From a virus, in the IMG/VR virus record IMGVR_UViG_3300025009_000176, positions 1-45,465 of that record: DNA of 45,465 nt; one strand, written 5' to 3'. This document shows, in pieces, positions 6,950 to 15,836 of the stretch. The stretch's first letter is position 1. Each line of letters starts with the position of its first letter. The notes under the pieces were generated by a model. The model was not told where the DNA came from and ran no database searches. It was given only the letters and a program-made list of their open reading frames with translations. The position numbers were made by a program, and so were the translations under genes.

Positions 6950-7971
6950 CAGCAACCGCATCATACCGTCTCACCGAGATGGGCCCGCTCGTTCCGTCGA
7001 AGGGCACGCTCGAGGTCGCCGCGAACATCCTGCTTATCGGCGGGACGATCGTCACCGTCGACGGTGACGGGCGCGCCGACGTCGTCACCGCAGGGCAGAA
7101 CGCCGCGGGCATCGCAGCGGCCGATTACGACAACCGCACCACCGCACCGGAGGGCGGAGGCGCCGGCGCGATCAAGGCCGAGATCCAATTCGGGATCGCG
7201 GGGCTCGCGTACGACGGCACCGCGCCCGAAGCGGGGCAAGTCGTGTACGTGCTCGACAATCAGACCGTTACGCTGGATAGCGACAGCGGCTCGCGCGGAA
7301 TCGCGGGCTACTGCTCCGAGCTGCGCGACGGTCTATGTTGGACGCTGATGGGTCCAGCGATCGTCGGACAGATCGTGATCGCCGCGACCGAAGCCGCGCA
7401 GCTCGACCAAGCGCAGATCGACATCGACGCCGCGGAAGCGGATATCGTCGCACTCCAGACCGACGCGCTAGTCGAGCGGATCTTCGTCCCGGTCACTGCG
7501 TTCACGCTGCCCGCGGGCGCTCCGCTCGTCGCCTTCTCCGACGGTGCCGCCGACGGTCTCGCCGTCGACGAGGGTATCATGTATCGCTGGAACGTGGACG
7601 CGACCGTCCCGATCTGGACGACCGTCCCGCTTCCGGACTATCTCGACGGCGCGGAGGACGTCATCGTGCGGCTGCTCGTGTCGCGCGAAGGCGCGGTCGA
7701 TACGGATCTCACGATGGTGCTCGGCGCGTACTTCGTCAGCGCGGGCGAGGTCTACACCGCCGACACGAATTGCGGCGGCGCAACCGCTGCGCTGAGCGAG
7801 ACCACGAAGTTCGTGGTGGAGAAGCCCGTCACGCTCGACGCGGCCGACGTGCCTGTCGCGCCGCTTCTGCTGTCGCTGTCGGTCGTCCCGACGACCGCGT
7901 TGCTCAACACGGATGACGCCAACCTTCACGGCGTGGTGATCGAATTCACTCGCGCGGTGACCGCACCGTAA
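6946..7971 (+). CDS. Capsid decoration-like protein
   Basis: 341 residues, start overlapping the protease stop (ATGA). The first 110 residues (GTLEVAANILLIGGTIVTVD, AAGIAAADYDNRT, GQVVYVLDNQTVTLDSDSGS) resemble the small beta-rich cement/DUF2190-like head proteins between protease and capsid in Mu-like phages. A short coiled coil (EAAQLDQAQIDIDAAEADIV) then joins a second beta-sandwich-like domain. That extra domain makes it much longer than a usual cement protein and could project from the capsid. Confidence 0.6.
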   Translation: MTATASYRLTEMGPLVPSKGTLEVAANILLIGGTIVTVDGDGRADVVTAGQNAAGIAAADYDNRTTAPEGGGAGAIKAEIQFGIAGLAYDGTAPEAGQVVYVLDNQTVTLDSDSGSRGIAGYCSELRDGLCWTLMGPAIVGQIVIAATEAAQLDQAQIDIDAAEADIVALQTDALVERIFVPVTAFTLPAGAPLVAFSDGAADGLAVDEGIMYRWNVDATVPIWTTVPLPDYLDGAEDVIVRLLVSREGAVDTDLTMVLGAYFVSAGEVYTADTNCGGATAALSETTKFVVEKPVTLDAADVPVAPLLLSLSVVPTTALLNTDDANLHGVVIEFTRAVTAP

Positions 7972-7984
7972 GGGGATAACAGAG

Positions 7985-9043
7985 ATGCCTTCGATCTATC
8001 ATGACATGCCGCGCGACGCACAGCTCGCGCTGACCGAATACTCCACCGCGTTCGACGCCGCGTTTGCTCTCGGTGATGTCGAGCAGTGGTCGTCGATGAT
8101 CGGAGCGACGCACGTCTCCGACTCGATCCGCACTGTGTTCCCGATCCCGATCGCCGCAGCGGGATACAAGCTCCGCGACGGCGACGACAAGCTCCGGCGT
8201 CTGTTCGAGCGCGCGCTGTCGATGGTCCCGGTTGCGTGGTACGACGGTGTCGAGGTACTCGCCCGCGTGATCGAAAGCGGCGGCGGTGAGTTCATCGGTT
8301 GGGGCAACGCTCCCGCCGAGATGGCCGCCGAAGCCGTCCGTCATCCGAACGTGCTCGTCGCTGATCTGCTCGCAAGCAATCCGCTTCTAGACTTCTACAG
8401 GATCGATCGCCCCGGCGGCAGCACCGCGAGCACGATCCGACTCTTCGCCGCGAACCATCCGGTCAACGTGCTCGCGGCTGGCGCCGGTACGTTCGACAAC
8501 GACTGGTCCGCCGGCGACACGGTCCAAGGCGACGTCGTGCCTGGCGAAATGAACGCGACGCTAGTGAAGCAGTGCCGCCGGCACTTCCGATCGATCAACG
8601 GCCCGAACGGTCGTCCGCTCGGTCTGCGCTTCGCTGGGTTCCTGGTGCCCGCCGCGCAGGAAGAGAACGCACTGGATGCGTTCGCGAGAGACAAGGTCAT
8701 CGAGGTCGTGAGCAACGTGCTCGGCACCGAGAACGTTGCAGCGGCCGCTATGCCGAACCGTCACGTCGGTACGAAGGTGATCATCGGCGACGAGCTCACC
8801 GGCGCGCTGCCGTCTGGCGCCACCGGCGACGGTGACGTCGTGTACGCCTTCGGCACGAAGGCCGGCGGTGTGACCCCGCCTCCGTGGATCGTTCAGCGGC
8901 GCGGTTCACCGGAGGAGATCGTGTATGACAAGACTGACGCCAAGTACAAGGACACCGGCTACGTGGGCGTCAAGGAGATCCTCGAGATGGCCGCCGCGGG
9001 TGCGCTGCCTCACGGGATCGTGCGGATCAATCTCACACCCTGA
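7985..9043 (+). CDS. Major capsid protein (Mu gpT-like)
   Basis: 352 residues, preceded by a GGGGATAACAG ribosome-binding region. The length, position after protease and decoration genes, and sequence (EYSTAFDAAFALGDVEQWSSM, IPIAAAGYKLRDGDDKLRRL, FYRIDRPGGSTASTIRLFAA, EEIVYDKTDAKYKDTGYVGV) fit the Mu gpT-type HK97-fold major head subunit. The C-terminal charged loop followed by YVGV and a short tail is typical of the family. It forms the icosahedral shell. Confidence 0.85.
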   Translation: MPSIYHDMPRDAQLALTEYSTAFDAAFALGDVEQWSSMIGATHVSDSIRTVFPIPIAAAGYKLRDGDDKLRRLFERALSMVPVAWYDGVEVLARVIESGGGEFIGWGNAPAEMAAEAVRHPNVLVADLLASNPLLDFYRIDRPGGSTASTIRLFAANHPVNVLAAGAGTFDNDWSAGDTVQGDVVPGEMNATLVKQCRRHFRSINGPNGRPLGLRFAGFLVPAAQEENALDAFARDKVIEVVSNVLGTENVAAAAMPNRHVGTKVIIGDELTGALPSGATGDGDVVYAFGTKAGGVTPPPWIVQRRGSPEEIVYDKTDAKYKDTGYVGVKEILEMAAAGALPHGIVRINLTP

Positions 9044-9051
9044 GGTGACGC

Positions 9052-9690
9052 GTGGCGTACTGCGTGACCGCTGATCTCTACAGCTACGGGTTGCCTCGCG
9101 GCGCGCTCGCGTCGCCGGGCGTGCTCGTGGGCACGGTCAGCACCGCGGACGACACGCTAGAGCTTGACGGCCACGGCTTCGACGACGGGACCACGCTCCA
9201 GTTTCGCGCCGTCGGCGGAGGCACGTTGCCCGCTCCGATCGTCGCAGGCGTGGACTACTACGCGATCGTCGTCGACGCGTGGCGCTTTCAGATCGCGGCG
9301 ATCTCCGGCGGCGCGGCGATCGATCTCACCTCCACCGGGACGACGTTCGTCGTGATGGCGCCGCTTCCGATCGCTGCGACGATCGAGAAAGTCTCTCGCT
9401 TGATCGACGACATGCTCCCCGCGCACGTGGTCCCGCTCACCGACCCGGTGGCGCCAATCATTCGGATGACCACCGCGGAGCTCGCCGCGGCGGAGTTGCT
9501 CGCTCTCACCGGCAAGGGCAGCGTGTCGCTCACTGCGATCTACGATGCCGCTCGCAAACGCGTCGAGCGCTGGTCTCGCAACGTCGAGATCCGCGGAACG
9601 AACGCACCGCCCACCGCACAGCGGACGCTGCGATCGTCCGCGGCCCTGAGGCCGCTCACACCGTGGAAGCGCTACGGGGGGATCGCATGA
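9052..9690 (+). CDS. Head-tail adaptor (DUF1320/gp36-like) with beta insert
   Basis: 212 residues from a GTG. Residues 1-20 (YCVTADLYSYGLP) and the C-terminal two thirds (ATIEKVSRLIDDMLPAHVVP, RMTTAELAAAELLALTGKG) match the helical adaptor that docks on the portal in Mu-like phages. Between them sits an extra beta domain (about residues 22-100: TLELDGHGFDDGTTLQF, GVDYYAIVVDAWRFQIA) of a type also found in other phage virion proteins. Overlaps the next gene by ATGA. Confidence 0.65.
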   Translation: MAYCVTADLYSYGLPRGALASPGVLVGTVSTADDTLELDGHGFDDGTTLQFRAVGGGTLPAPIVAGVDYYAIVVDAWRFQIAAISGGAAIDLTSTGTTFVVMAPLPIAATIEKVSRLIDDMLPAHVVPLTDPVAPIIRMTTAELAAAELLALTGKGSVSLTAIYDAARKRVERWSRNVEIRGTNAPPTAQRTLRSSAALRPLTPWKRYGGIA

Positions 9691-10097
9691 GCGGCGTACG
9701 CAAGGTCAAGGGCCGCGGGATGCGCGACGCCACCGAGCGCGTTCGAAAGCTCGGCGTGATCGCCGGGCAACGCGTGGCGCGCACCGCCGCGCCGAAGCTA
9801 TCCGCGGCGGCGCTCTCGGACTTCTCGGGCGGGCGTACGGCGTACGGCGACGCGCGACCCACCGGGGTCAACGGCCCGCTGTCGCTCGTGCGCACCGGAG
9901 CGACGCGCGCCACGCTGGGTTTCTCCGCGCAGGGCACCGTGATGCGCGCGGTACTGTCCACGCGATGGGCGCGGTATCTCGTCGGGCGGTACCGCATCCT
10001 GCCCGTCGGTGATCGAACCGCGATGCCGTCGAAGTGGTCGGCGTTGATCGGCGGCGTGGTCAAGGCAGCGTTGGACGCCGAGTGGGGCGGCGCATGA
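9687..10097 (+). CDS. Neck/tail-completion protein
   Basis: 136 residues, basic, with beta segments in the middle (SLVRTGATRATLGFSAQGTV) and WARYLVGRYRILPVGD near the end. Size, position between adaptor and terminator, and composition fit the virion morphogenesis/neck proteins (HK97 gp10 or Mu gpG position). Start overlaps the preceding stop. Specific family not proven. Confidence 0.5.
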   Translation: MSGVRKVKGRGMRDATERVRKLGVIAGQRVARTAAPKLSAAALSDFSGGRTAYGDARPTGVNGPLSLVRTGATRATLGFSAQGTVMRAVLSTRWARYLVGRYRILPVGDRTAMPSKWSALIGGVVKAALDAEWGGA

Positions 10098-10639
10098 TCT
10101 TCGCTATCCGCAACGGGATGCTGGAGAATCTCACCGCCAAGGGCTTCCCCGTGTCGGTGGCGTGCGGCACTGAGCGGCCGCACGCGATCCAACGGCACCA
10201 CGTTGTGATCGACTTTGACGACACGATCGGCGATGCGTTCGGGCCGGCACCCGGCGGCGACGCGGATCAGATCCTTGCGTGCCGCGTCGGGTACGCGATC
10301 CGGATCTACGCGAGTGCACCGAACGCCGGCGCGCTAGCGTGGGAGCACCGCATCGAAGTAGGCAAGCTGCGCGACGGTGTGATCGTCGCGCTGGTGGATT
10401 GGGCCAGCGAGCAGCACGCGGGTAACGTCGAGATCGTCTCCGGTCGCATGATGACCGCGGAGGAGCTCGAGGCGATCGATGACCCGCTGATCGCGGGCTA
10501 CGCGCTGAGCGTGCGGATCGGTCGCAGCGTCAACCGCAAGCGATACGACGGATCGGGACAGCCGACGGCCACGCTCGCCGGCACGACAACGACCACACGC
10601 GTCACGCTTGACGGCGCGACGTACGAGGAGATCGATTGA
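10094..10639 (+). CDS. Putative tail terminator
   Basis: 181 residues, alpha/beta (IFAIRNGMLENLTAKGFPVS, CRVGYAIRIYASAPNAGALA, YALSVRIGRSVNRK). It lies directly before the sheath gene, the usual place of the tail terminator (Mu gp37/gp38 region) that caps the tube and sheath. Start and stop overlap neighbours by 4 and 1 bases. Assignment rests mainly on position. Confidence 0.5.
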   Translation: MIFAIRNGMLENLTAKGFPVSVACGTERPHAIQRHHVVIDFDDTIGDAFGPAPGGDADQILACRVGYAIRIYASAPNAGALAWEHRIEVGKLRDGVIVALVDWASEQHAGNVEIVSGRMMTAEELEAIDDPLIAGYALSVRIGRSVNRKRYDGSGQPTATLAGTTTTTRVTLDGATYEEID

Positions 10640-12579
10640 TGGCTACACTTCCGCGCGTTGGGAATTCACTCGCCGCCGCCGGCGCCGCTGGCGTCGCCGG
10701 TGAAGATCTGCTCGTCGTGATCTCGCCGTGCGCGACGAACGCGGACGCTACGCCCCGCATCCTCGGAAGCGCGGCCGCTGTGTACGCACAGCACGGCTAC
10801 TGCGAGGGCGTCGAATACGTGGCGCGTCACGTCGACGAGACCGCGCTGTCGGTCGCGTTCGTAGGCATTCCGATCGCTACGCCCGGCGTGGTCGGTCGGG
10901 ATAACACGAGCGGCAACGCCGGCACGTCGGTGACGTCGATCACCGCCGGGTCGAGCGGCGTGCTGCACGAGCACGACGGCGTCCTGACGTGCGAGGTCGG
11001 CGGCACCGTAGGCACCGATCAGATCATCCTCGGGCTCTCGCTCGACGGTGGGAAGTCCACCAAGAAAATCCGCCTCGGTACCGCGACGAGCTACGTTGTG
11101 CCGTACTTCGGGATCACGATCGGCGCGACGGTCGGCACGCTCACCGCCGGTCAGACGCTGCACACGTGGCACGGTACCGGACCGCGCGGCGACTCGACGG
11201 GGTGGGCCGCTGCGTTCACCGCGCTCGCGGACGAGACGTGGATCCCGCGGAGCCTGATCAATCTCGGCGACATGCAGACGGACACCGAGGTGTCCGCGAT
11301 GGTTACGCTCCTCGGGGCGTACGAGACCACCGCAGGCAAGATCGCCACGATGCGGATGAGCGTGCTCGATCGGTTGCCGCTTGCGTCGCTGTCGAGCACG
11401 TCGCATCGCATGAGCACCGCGAACGTGACGTTCGCCGAGGTCGGCGCTACCGGTGACACGATCACACGCGCAAGCGGATCGTGGATCACCGATGGCTTCG
11501 CCACCGGCGATATTCTCACGATCAGCGGTAGCGCCTCGAACGACGCCACGCTGGCCGCCGCGGCCACCGTCACGAGCGCCACGGTGGTCACTCTCGACAC
11601 CGACGACCTTGTCGCCGAGGGTCCCGTTGCCAACGTCACGATCACTGGGGAGGCGTCGCTCACGTTCAGCGATGCGGCGGATACGATCGTCCGCTCGAGC
11701 GGATCGTGGCTAGCCGACGGATTCCGGATCGGCGACGTCGTCACGATCGCGGACAGCGTGTCTAACAACGGCGCGTTCACCGTCACCGACGTGACCGCGG
11801 CGACGTTGACGCTCGAGGCTAACGACCTCGCCAACGAGGTGATCGGTGCGACCGCGATCACCGTGACCGCGGGGCAGACGGAAGCCGCGTGGATCGCCGC
11901 GATCTCGTCGGAGTTCGCTTCGATCGACGACGACGAGCACGTTGACCTGAGCTGCGGCAAGGCGCGGAAGTTCTCCTCGTTCTCGCAGTGGCACCTCCGC
12001 ACGCCGGCGGCGTGGGATGCGTCGTGCCGCGAGTATCAGCACGACATGCATATCGACGTGTGGCGAGTGAGCGACGGGCCGACCGGCGCTTCACTCACCG
12101 ACGCGGACGACGTTCGCGTCGAGTACGATGATCGCGTCGGCGGTGGCGCGGCGAGCGCTGCGCGCTTCACGAGCTACCGCACGTGGAACAACCGTAACGG
12201 CGTGTTCCTCGCGAACTCGCTCACGCGAGCGCTCGATGCGTCGTTGCTTGTGCAGACGCACAACACGATGGTCGTCAACCGCGCGCGGAACGTGTGCAAC
12301 TCGGCAACGCAATTCAAGGTCGGCGCGGTGCTCGCGAAGAGCGCCGATGGCACGCTCACCTCCGCCGCGCGCAAGGAGGTCGAATCGTTCGTGAACACGT
12401 CACTCGCGAAGGATCTGCTCGCGAACAAGCGCGACGAAGGCCCGCGGTGCTCGAACGTCCAATGGGCAATGGCGAGCGATGACGACTTCTCCGTGCCGGA
12501 GCCGGTCACGACTGGCGTGCTCACCGTCGATCTGAACGGCACGATTCACAGCATCCTGACCACCACGCGAGTGAGGTAA
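10639..12579 (+). CDS. Tail sheath protein with two inserted repeat domains
   Basis: 646 residues, longer than the roughly 500 of Mu gpL. It forms the contractile outer tail. The N-terminal and C-terminal parts read as sheath (SLAAAGAAGVAGEDLLVVIS, WAAAFTALADETWIPRSLIN, YRTWNNRNGVFLANSLTRAL, KEVESFVNTSLAKDLLANKR). In between, about residues 262-415, lie two tandem beta domains sharing GSW-x-DGF-x-GD-x-T and the following threonine/valine pattern. Insertions in the sheath midsection point outward in known sheaths, so these probably decorate the tail surface. The ATG overlaps the previous stop; an in-frame TTG at 10636 is not needed. Confidence 0.82.
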   Translation: MATLPRVGNSLAAAGAAGVAGEDLLVVISPCATNADATPRILGSAAAVYAQHGYCEGVEYVARHVDETALSVAFVGIPIATPGVVGRDNTSGNAGTSVTSITAGSSGVLHEHDGVLTCEVGGTVGTDQIILGLSLDGGKSTKKIRLGTATSYVVPYFGITIGATVGTLTAGQTLHTWHGTGPRGDSTGWAAAFTALADETWIPRSLINLGDMQTDTEVSAMVTLLGAYETTAGKIATMRMSVLDRLPLASLSSTSHRMSTANVTFAEVGATGDTITRASGSWITDGFATGDILTISGSASNDATLAAAATVTSATVVTLDTDDLVAEGPVANVTITGEASLTFSDAADTIVRSSGSWLADGFRIGDVVTIADSVSNNGAFTVTDVTAATLTLEANDLANEVIGATAITVTAGQTEAAWIAAISSEFASIDDDEHVDLSCGKARKFSSFSQWHLRTPAAWDASCREYQHDMHIDVWRVSDGPTGASLTDADDVRVEYDDRVGGGAASAARFTSYRTWNNRNGVFLANSLTRALDASLLVQTHNTMVVNRARNVCNSATQFKVGAVLAKSADGTLTSAARKEVESFVNTSLAKDLLANKRDEGPRCSNVQWAMASDDDFSVPEPVTTGVLTVDLNGTIHSILTTTRVR

Positions 12580-12581
12580 CC

Positions 12582-13094
12582 ATGGCCGGCGCAAACAACG
12601 AATATCCGCTCTATGACGGCTTCGCGCCGTCGTGGGCCGACTTCATTTTGAAGCTGCAACCGACGGGCGTTGCGCTGCTTACCGCGCGCGATGTCAAGTC
12701 GTTGAACAGCGGCAGCACCGTCGAGGTCGGGACGCAGATGGCCGGCGGTCGTCCACGGCAGAGTACCGTCGGATCGATCTCGCACGAAGCATCAATGACG
12801 CTTTACCTCAGCGGTGCACAGTCCTTTGAGCGCCTGCTCAAGGAAGCAGCGATCGCCGCTGGCTACGTGCGCGACGGCGGCGTCGCTCAGCTCTCGCTCG
12901 TGCAGTTTCAGATCGACTACCTCTTCACCCCGCCCGGGAGCGTCGCCATCTGGGAGCGCAGGCTCAAGGGCGTGCGCTTGTTGTCGGAGGTCGAGGCACC
13001 CGCCGAAGGGACCGACGCAACGACGTGCGACTACAAGCTATTCGTCACCGAGCGCGTGAAGGTCATCGACGGTGTGGAGTGCGCGCTGCTGTAA
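12582..13094 (+). CDS. Tail tube protein
   Basis: 170 residues, 2 bases after the sheath stop. Mostly beta (SWADFILKLQPTGVALLTAR, STVEVGTQMAGGRPRQSTVG, MTLYLSGAQSFERLLKEAA, CDYKLFVTERVKVIDGVECA). The second place after the sheath and the size are those of the inner tube (Mu gpM-like), which rings up to form the DNA channel. Confidence 0.75.
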   Translation: MAGANNEYPLYDGFAPSWADFILKLQPTGVALLTARDVKSLNSGSTVEVGTQMAGGRPRQSTVGSISHEASMTLYLSGAQSFERLLKEAAIAAGYVRDGGVAQLSLVQFQIDYLFTPPGSVAIWERRLKGVRLLSEVEAPAEGTDATTCDYKLFVTERVKVIDGVECALL

Positions 13095-13129
13095 CCGGTC
13101 ATCGTCATCACCCGCATTGGAGGAACACA

Positions 13130-13549
13130 ATGCCTGAGTCACTCGAACAGATCGAATGCGAACGCACCGAACGAAAAGAGGCGCTCGCGAAGGCGCGACT
13201 CGCGCAGCGCGCGATCGACATCGGCGCGCTCAACGCGCTTGAGATCGAACGCGGCGACGGTAACGTCGCGTCGCTCGACGTCGGCCGATACGCGCCGGGC
13301 CTAGTGACGTTGCTCGTGGTGCGGCCGCTCACGCGACCCGAACTCAAGCGGTACCGCGATCGCATCCGCGCGGAGAACGCGGACAACGCGGCCGCTGCGG
13401 AAGAGGCTGCGGCATCGACGCTGCTCTATCCCGCGCGGGATAGCGAGCAGTGGTCGCAGCTCACCGAAGCGATCCCGGGCATCGCCGCCCGTGCTGGCGT
13501 CGAGGCGGTGCAGCTTTCGGTGGGCCTCGAGCGCGCGTCGGGAAAATGA
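13130..13549 (+). CDS. Tail assembly chaperone (short form)
   Basis: 139 residues with a strong GGAGG ribosome-binding site 6 bases before the ATG. Helical, charged start (SLEQIECERTERKEALAKAR), then a small beta core with a tail-chaperone-like stretch (YAPGLVTLLVVRPLTRPELK) and a helical end. It sits between tube and tape measure, exactly where G/GT-type chaperones lie. Its last codons are TCG GGA AAA TGA, so the slippery heptamer GGGAAAA touches the stop codon and can shift ribosomes into the next frame. Confidence 0.75.
   Translation: MPESLEQIECERTERKEALAKARLAQRAIDIGALNALEIERGDGNVASLDVGRYAPGLVTLLVVRPLTRPELKRYRDRIRAENADNAAAAEEAAASTLLYPARDSEQWSQLTEAIPGIAARAGVEAVQLSVGLERASGK
13540..13546 (+). 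promoter_or_regulatory. Slippery heptamer for -1 frameshift (GGGAAAA)
   Basis: G GGA AAA in the reading frame of the chaperone gene is a canonical X-XXY-YYZ slippery site (lambda uses G GGA AAG). A -1 slip continues straight into the frame of the gene at 13546, giving a 192-residue G-T-type fusion. The stop codon immediately after it would favour slipping. Confidence 0.7.
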
Positions 13550-13707
13550 TCGCCGACGCGTGCGCAGACATGCGCACGAACGCCGGGCGGTTCGGTGACG
13601 GATTGCTCGGCGCGTTCGGCGATGCGACGTCACAACCGGACGAGGTGCGCGCCGCGTGGGCGCAACTAGCGATCGTGATCCAACGCCTGGGAGGACACCG
13701 TAAGTAG
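13546..13707 (+). CDS. Tail assembly chaperone frameshift extension
   Basis: 53 codons overlapping the chaperone stop (ATGA). Contains WAQLAIVIQRLGGHR near its end. By analogy with lambda GT and Mu, it is more likely the T extension of a -1 frameshift product (13130-13546 plus this frame) than a separate protein, although re-initiation at the ATG at 13546 is also possible. The T part normally recruits tube subunits to the tape measure. Confidence 0.65.
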   Translation: MIADACADMRTNAGRFGDGLLGAFGDATSQPDEVRAAWAQLAIVIQRLGGHRK

Positions 13708-13709
13708 CC

Positions 13710-15836
13710 ATGTCTGACGCGTCCTACGTCATCGAGATCGCATCGCAAGTCAGCGGCGTGGAAGCGACGTCAGCCGAGATCGATTCGCTAGCCGCGAGCC
13801 TATCCGGATCGGGCGTGAACGCGGCGATGTTCGACGACGCGATCGCCAAGCTCACCGGCGATCTTGCGCGCGCCAGTGCCGCGAGCGCCGCGGCGAACGC
13901 GGCCCTAGCGGCGGGCAAGGCGCATTACGCCGAGCTCGAAGCCGCCGCGGTGAAAGCCGCGAAGGGCGTGGAGAAGATCGAAGCGGGCCTCGCGACGGCG
14001 CAAGGCGCGGTGTCCGCTGCGCAGGCGAACGTCGACGCCGCGGCCGCGTCCGGTGCGCCTGCGGAGGCCGTCGCGAAGTACAATCGCGAGCTTGAGAAAG
14101 CGCAAGCGAACCTCAAGAAAGCTGAGGCCGCGGCGGCCGGTCTCGATGACGCGAAGGCCGGAGCGGCCGCCGCGGAGGCCGCGGCACGCGCCTACGCAGG
14201 CGAGCTCGATCACCTCGAGCGCGAGGCAGAACAAGCAGCCGCGGCGCAACGCGCGCTCGACAAGACGCTCGCCTCGACGGCGAAACTACAGACGCGCGTG
14301 AATGACAACCTCGGCGACGCCGCGACGAACATGTCGACGTTCCGCGGTGCGCTCGGTGACATCGGCGGGCCGATCGCCGAGTTCGGGGAGAAGCTGTTGT
14401 TCCCCGCGCAAGCGTTCGTTGACCTCAACGAAAAGTTCGGCCGCGGCACGGCGATCGCGATGGTCGCCGGCTTCGGGCTTGCGCGCGTGGTAACCGCCGT
14501 TGTCGGTGCGGTCGTGAAGCTGACCGCGGCGCTAGTCGTCGGCGTGATCGCGATCGTCGGGTATTCGTTCGCCGCGAGCAACGCGGCGCGATCGCTGGCG
14601 CTCACGCGTGAGGCCGCGGAGATCGCAACGCCCGCGCTCGTGGGCATCCCGTGGGCGGAGCTGACGCGCGCCACAGGCGTAGCCGAGGACTCGTTGCGCA
14701 CGCTAGCGAAGTCGCTGATCGCGGCGAAGGTCAGCGCCGCTGACATGCCCGCCGCGCTTCGCGCCGCCGCGATCGCGGAGGCCGCGCTTGGTGCCGGCGG
14801 AGCTGATGCGTTCCTCGCTGACGTCCGCGCGGGGAAGCGCGCGGTGAGTGATCTCGCCGCGGAGGTCGAGGCGAAGTTCGGCGGCGTCGTCGCGCGACAG
14901 CTCCTCGGGTTAGAGGCGCAGGGCGCACGCTTCAAAGCGAACGTCGCCGGGTTGTTCGCGTTCGACGGGATCGATCCCGCGCTCGAAGGTCTCGCGGTGC
15001 TAGTGGCGTTGTTCGACAAGAATAATACTAGCGGCAAGGCGATGCGCGCCGCTCTCACCGGGATCATGGATCCCGTAATCGCGAACGCGAAGGCCGCCGC
15101 GTACGTCGTCGAGGCGTTTGTGCTTGGTCTGTTGATCGGCGCGGCGAAGCTGTATCTCGCGGCGTCTCCGGTGATTGACGCCGTGGGCGAGATGCTCGGG
15201 ATCGACGCCTCGGAGTGGACGCTAAGCGACGTGCTCAACGGTGCGGCGCGTGCGGGCGAGCTCGTCGCGCCGGTGATCGCTGGCGTGGTGATCGTGCTCG
15301 GCGTGCTCGGCGGGGCGGTGCTCGGCGTGCTCGCGGCGTTCGCCGCGTTCGTGGTCGGCTTGTCGTCGATCAACCAAGCGATAGGCGCGACGATCGCGCG
15401 ACTCGCACAAGGCGCGGTGTCGCTCGGCGCGGATATCGTCGCCGGCCTCGCAAGCGGGATCACAAGCGGCGCGACCGTCGTGATCGCCGCGATCACCGGC
15501 GTGGTCGGAGGCGCGATCAACGCCGCGAAGTCGCTGCTTGGGATCGCGTCGCCGTCAAAGGTGTTCGCATCGATCGGCGATGACACCGGCGCCGGCTTCG
15601 CGGGTGGCCTCGCGGGGCAGCAAGACGCGGCGCACGCGGAGATCGCCAAGCTCACCGATCCCAACGCGGCGAGCGACGGCGGCACCGCCGGCACCGCGGG
15701 AGCCACGAGCACCACGAGCACCACGAGCACCGCGACCACGATCGTCATCGAGCGTATCGAGCTTCCCGGCGTGACCGATCCGCGGGCGTTCGTCGCGTGG
15801 CTCGAGGGTCTCGCGCTACAGGGGGCCGCCGCATGA
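13710..15836 (+). CDS. Tape measure protein
   Basis: 708 residues. Residues 40-190 are a long Ala/Glu/Lys coiled coil. Several hydrophobic segments follow (AMVAGFGLARVVTAVVGAVV, LVVGVIAIVGYSFAASN, VIAGVVIVLGVLGGAVLGVL), then the common tape-measure ending SLLGIASPSKVFASIGDD with GAGFAGGL, and a Thr/Ser linker. It sets tail length and is ejected during infection. It is short for a tape measure, so the tail should be short, roughly 100 nm by the usual 0.15 nm per residue rule. It follows the chaperone genes. Confidence 0.88.
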   Translation: MSDASYVIEIASQVSGVEATSAEIDSLAASLSGSGVNAAMFDDAIAKLTGDLARASAASAAANAALAAGKAHYAELEAAAVKAAKGVEKIEAGLATAQGAVSAAQANVDAAAASGAPAEAVAKYNRELEKAQANLKKAEAAAAGLDDAKAGAAAAEAAARAYAGELDHLEREAEQAAAAQRALDKTLASTAKLQTRVNDNLGDAATNMSTFRGALGDIGGPIAEFGEKLLFPAQAFVDLNEKFGRGTAIAMVAGFGLARVVTAVVGAVVKLTAALVVGVIAIVGYSFAASNAARSLALTREAAEIATPALVGIPWAELTRATGVAEDSLRTLAKSLIAAKVSAADMPAALRAAAIAEAALGAGGADAFLADVRAGKRAVSDLAAEVEAKFGGVVARQLLGLEAQGARFKANVAGLFAFDGIDPALEGLAVLVALFDKNNTSGKAMRAALTGIMDPVIANAKAAAYVVEAFVLGLLIGAAKLYLAASPVIDAVGEMLGIDASEWTLSDVLNGAARAGELVAPVIAGVVIVLGVLGGAVLGVLAAFAAFVVGLSSINQAIGATIARLAQGAVSLGADIVAGLASGITSGATVVIAAITGVVGGAINAAKSLLGIASPSKVFASIGDDTGAGFAGGLAGQQDAAHAEIAKLTDPNAASDGGTAGTAGATSTTSTTSTATTIVIERIELPGVTDPRAFVAWLEGLALQGAAA

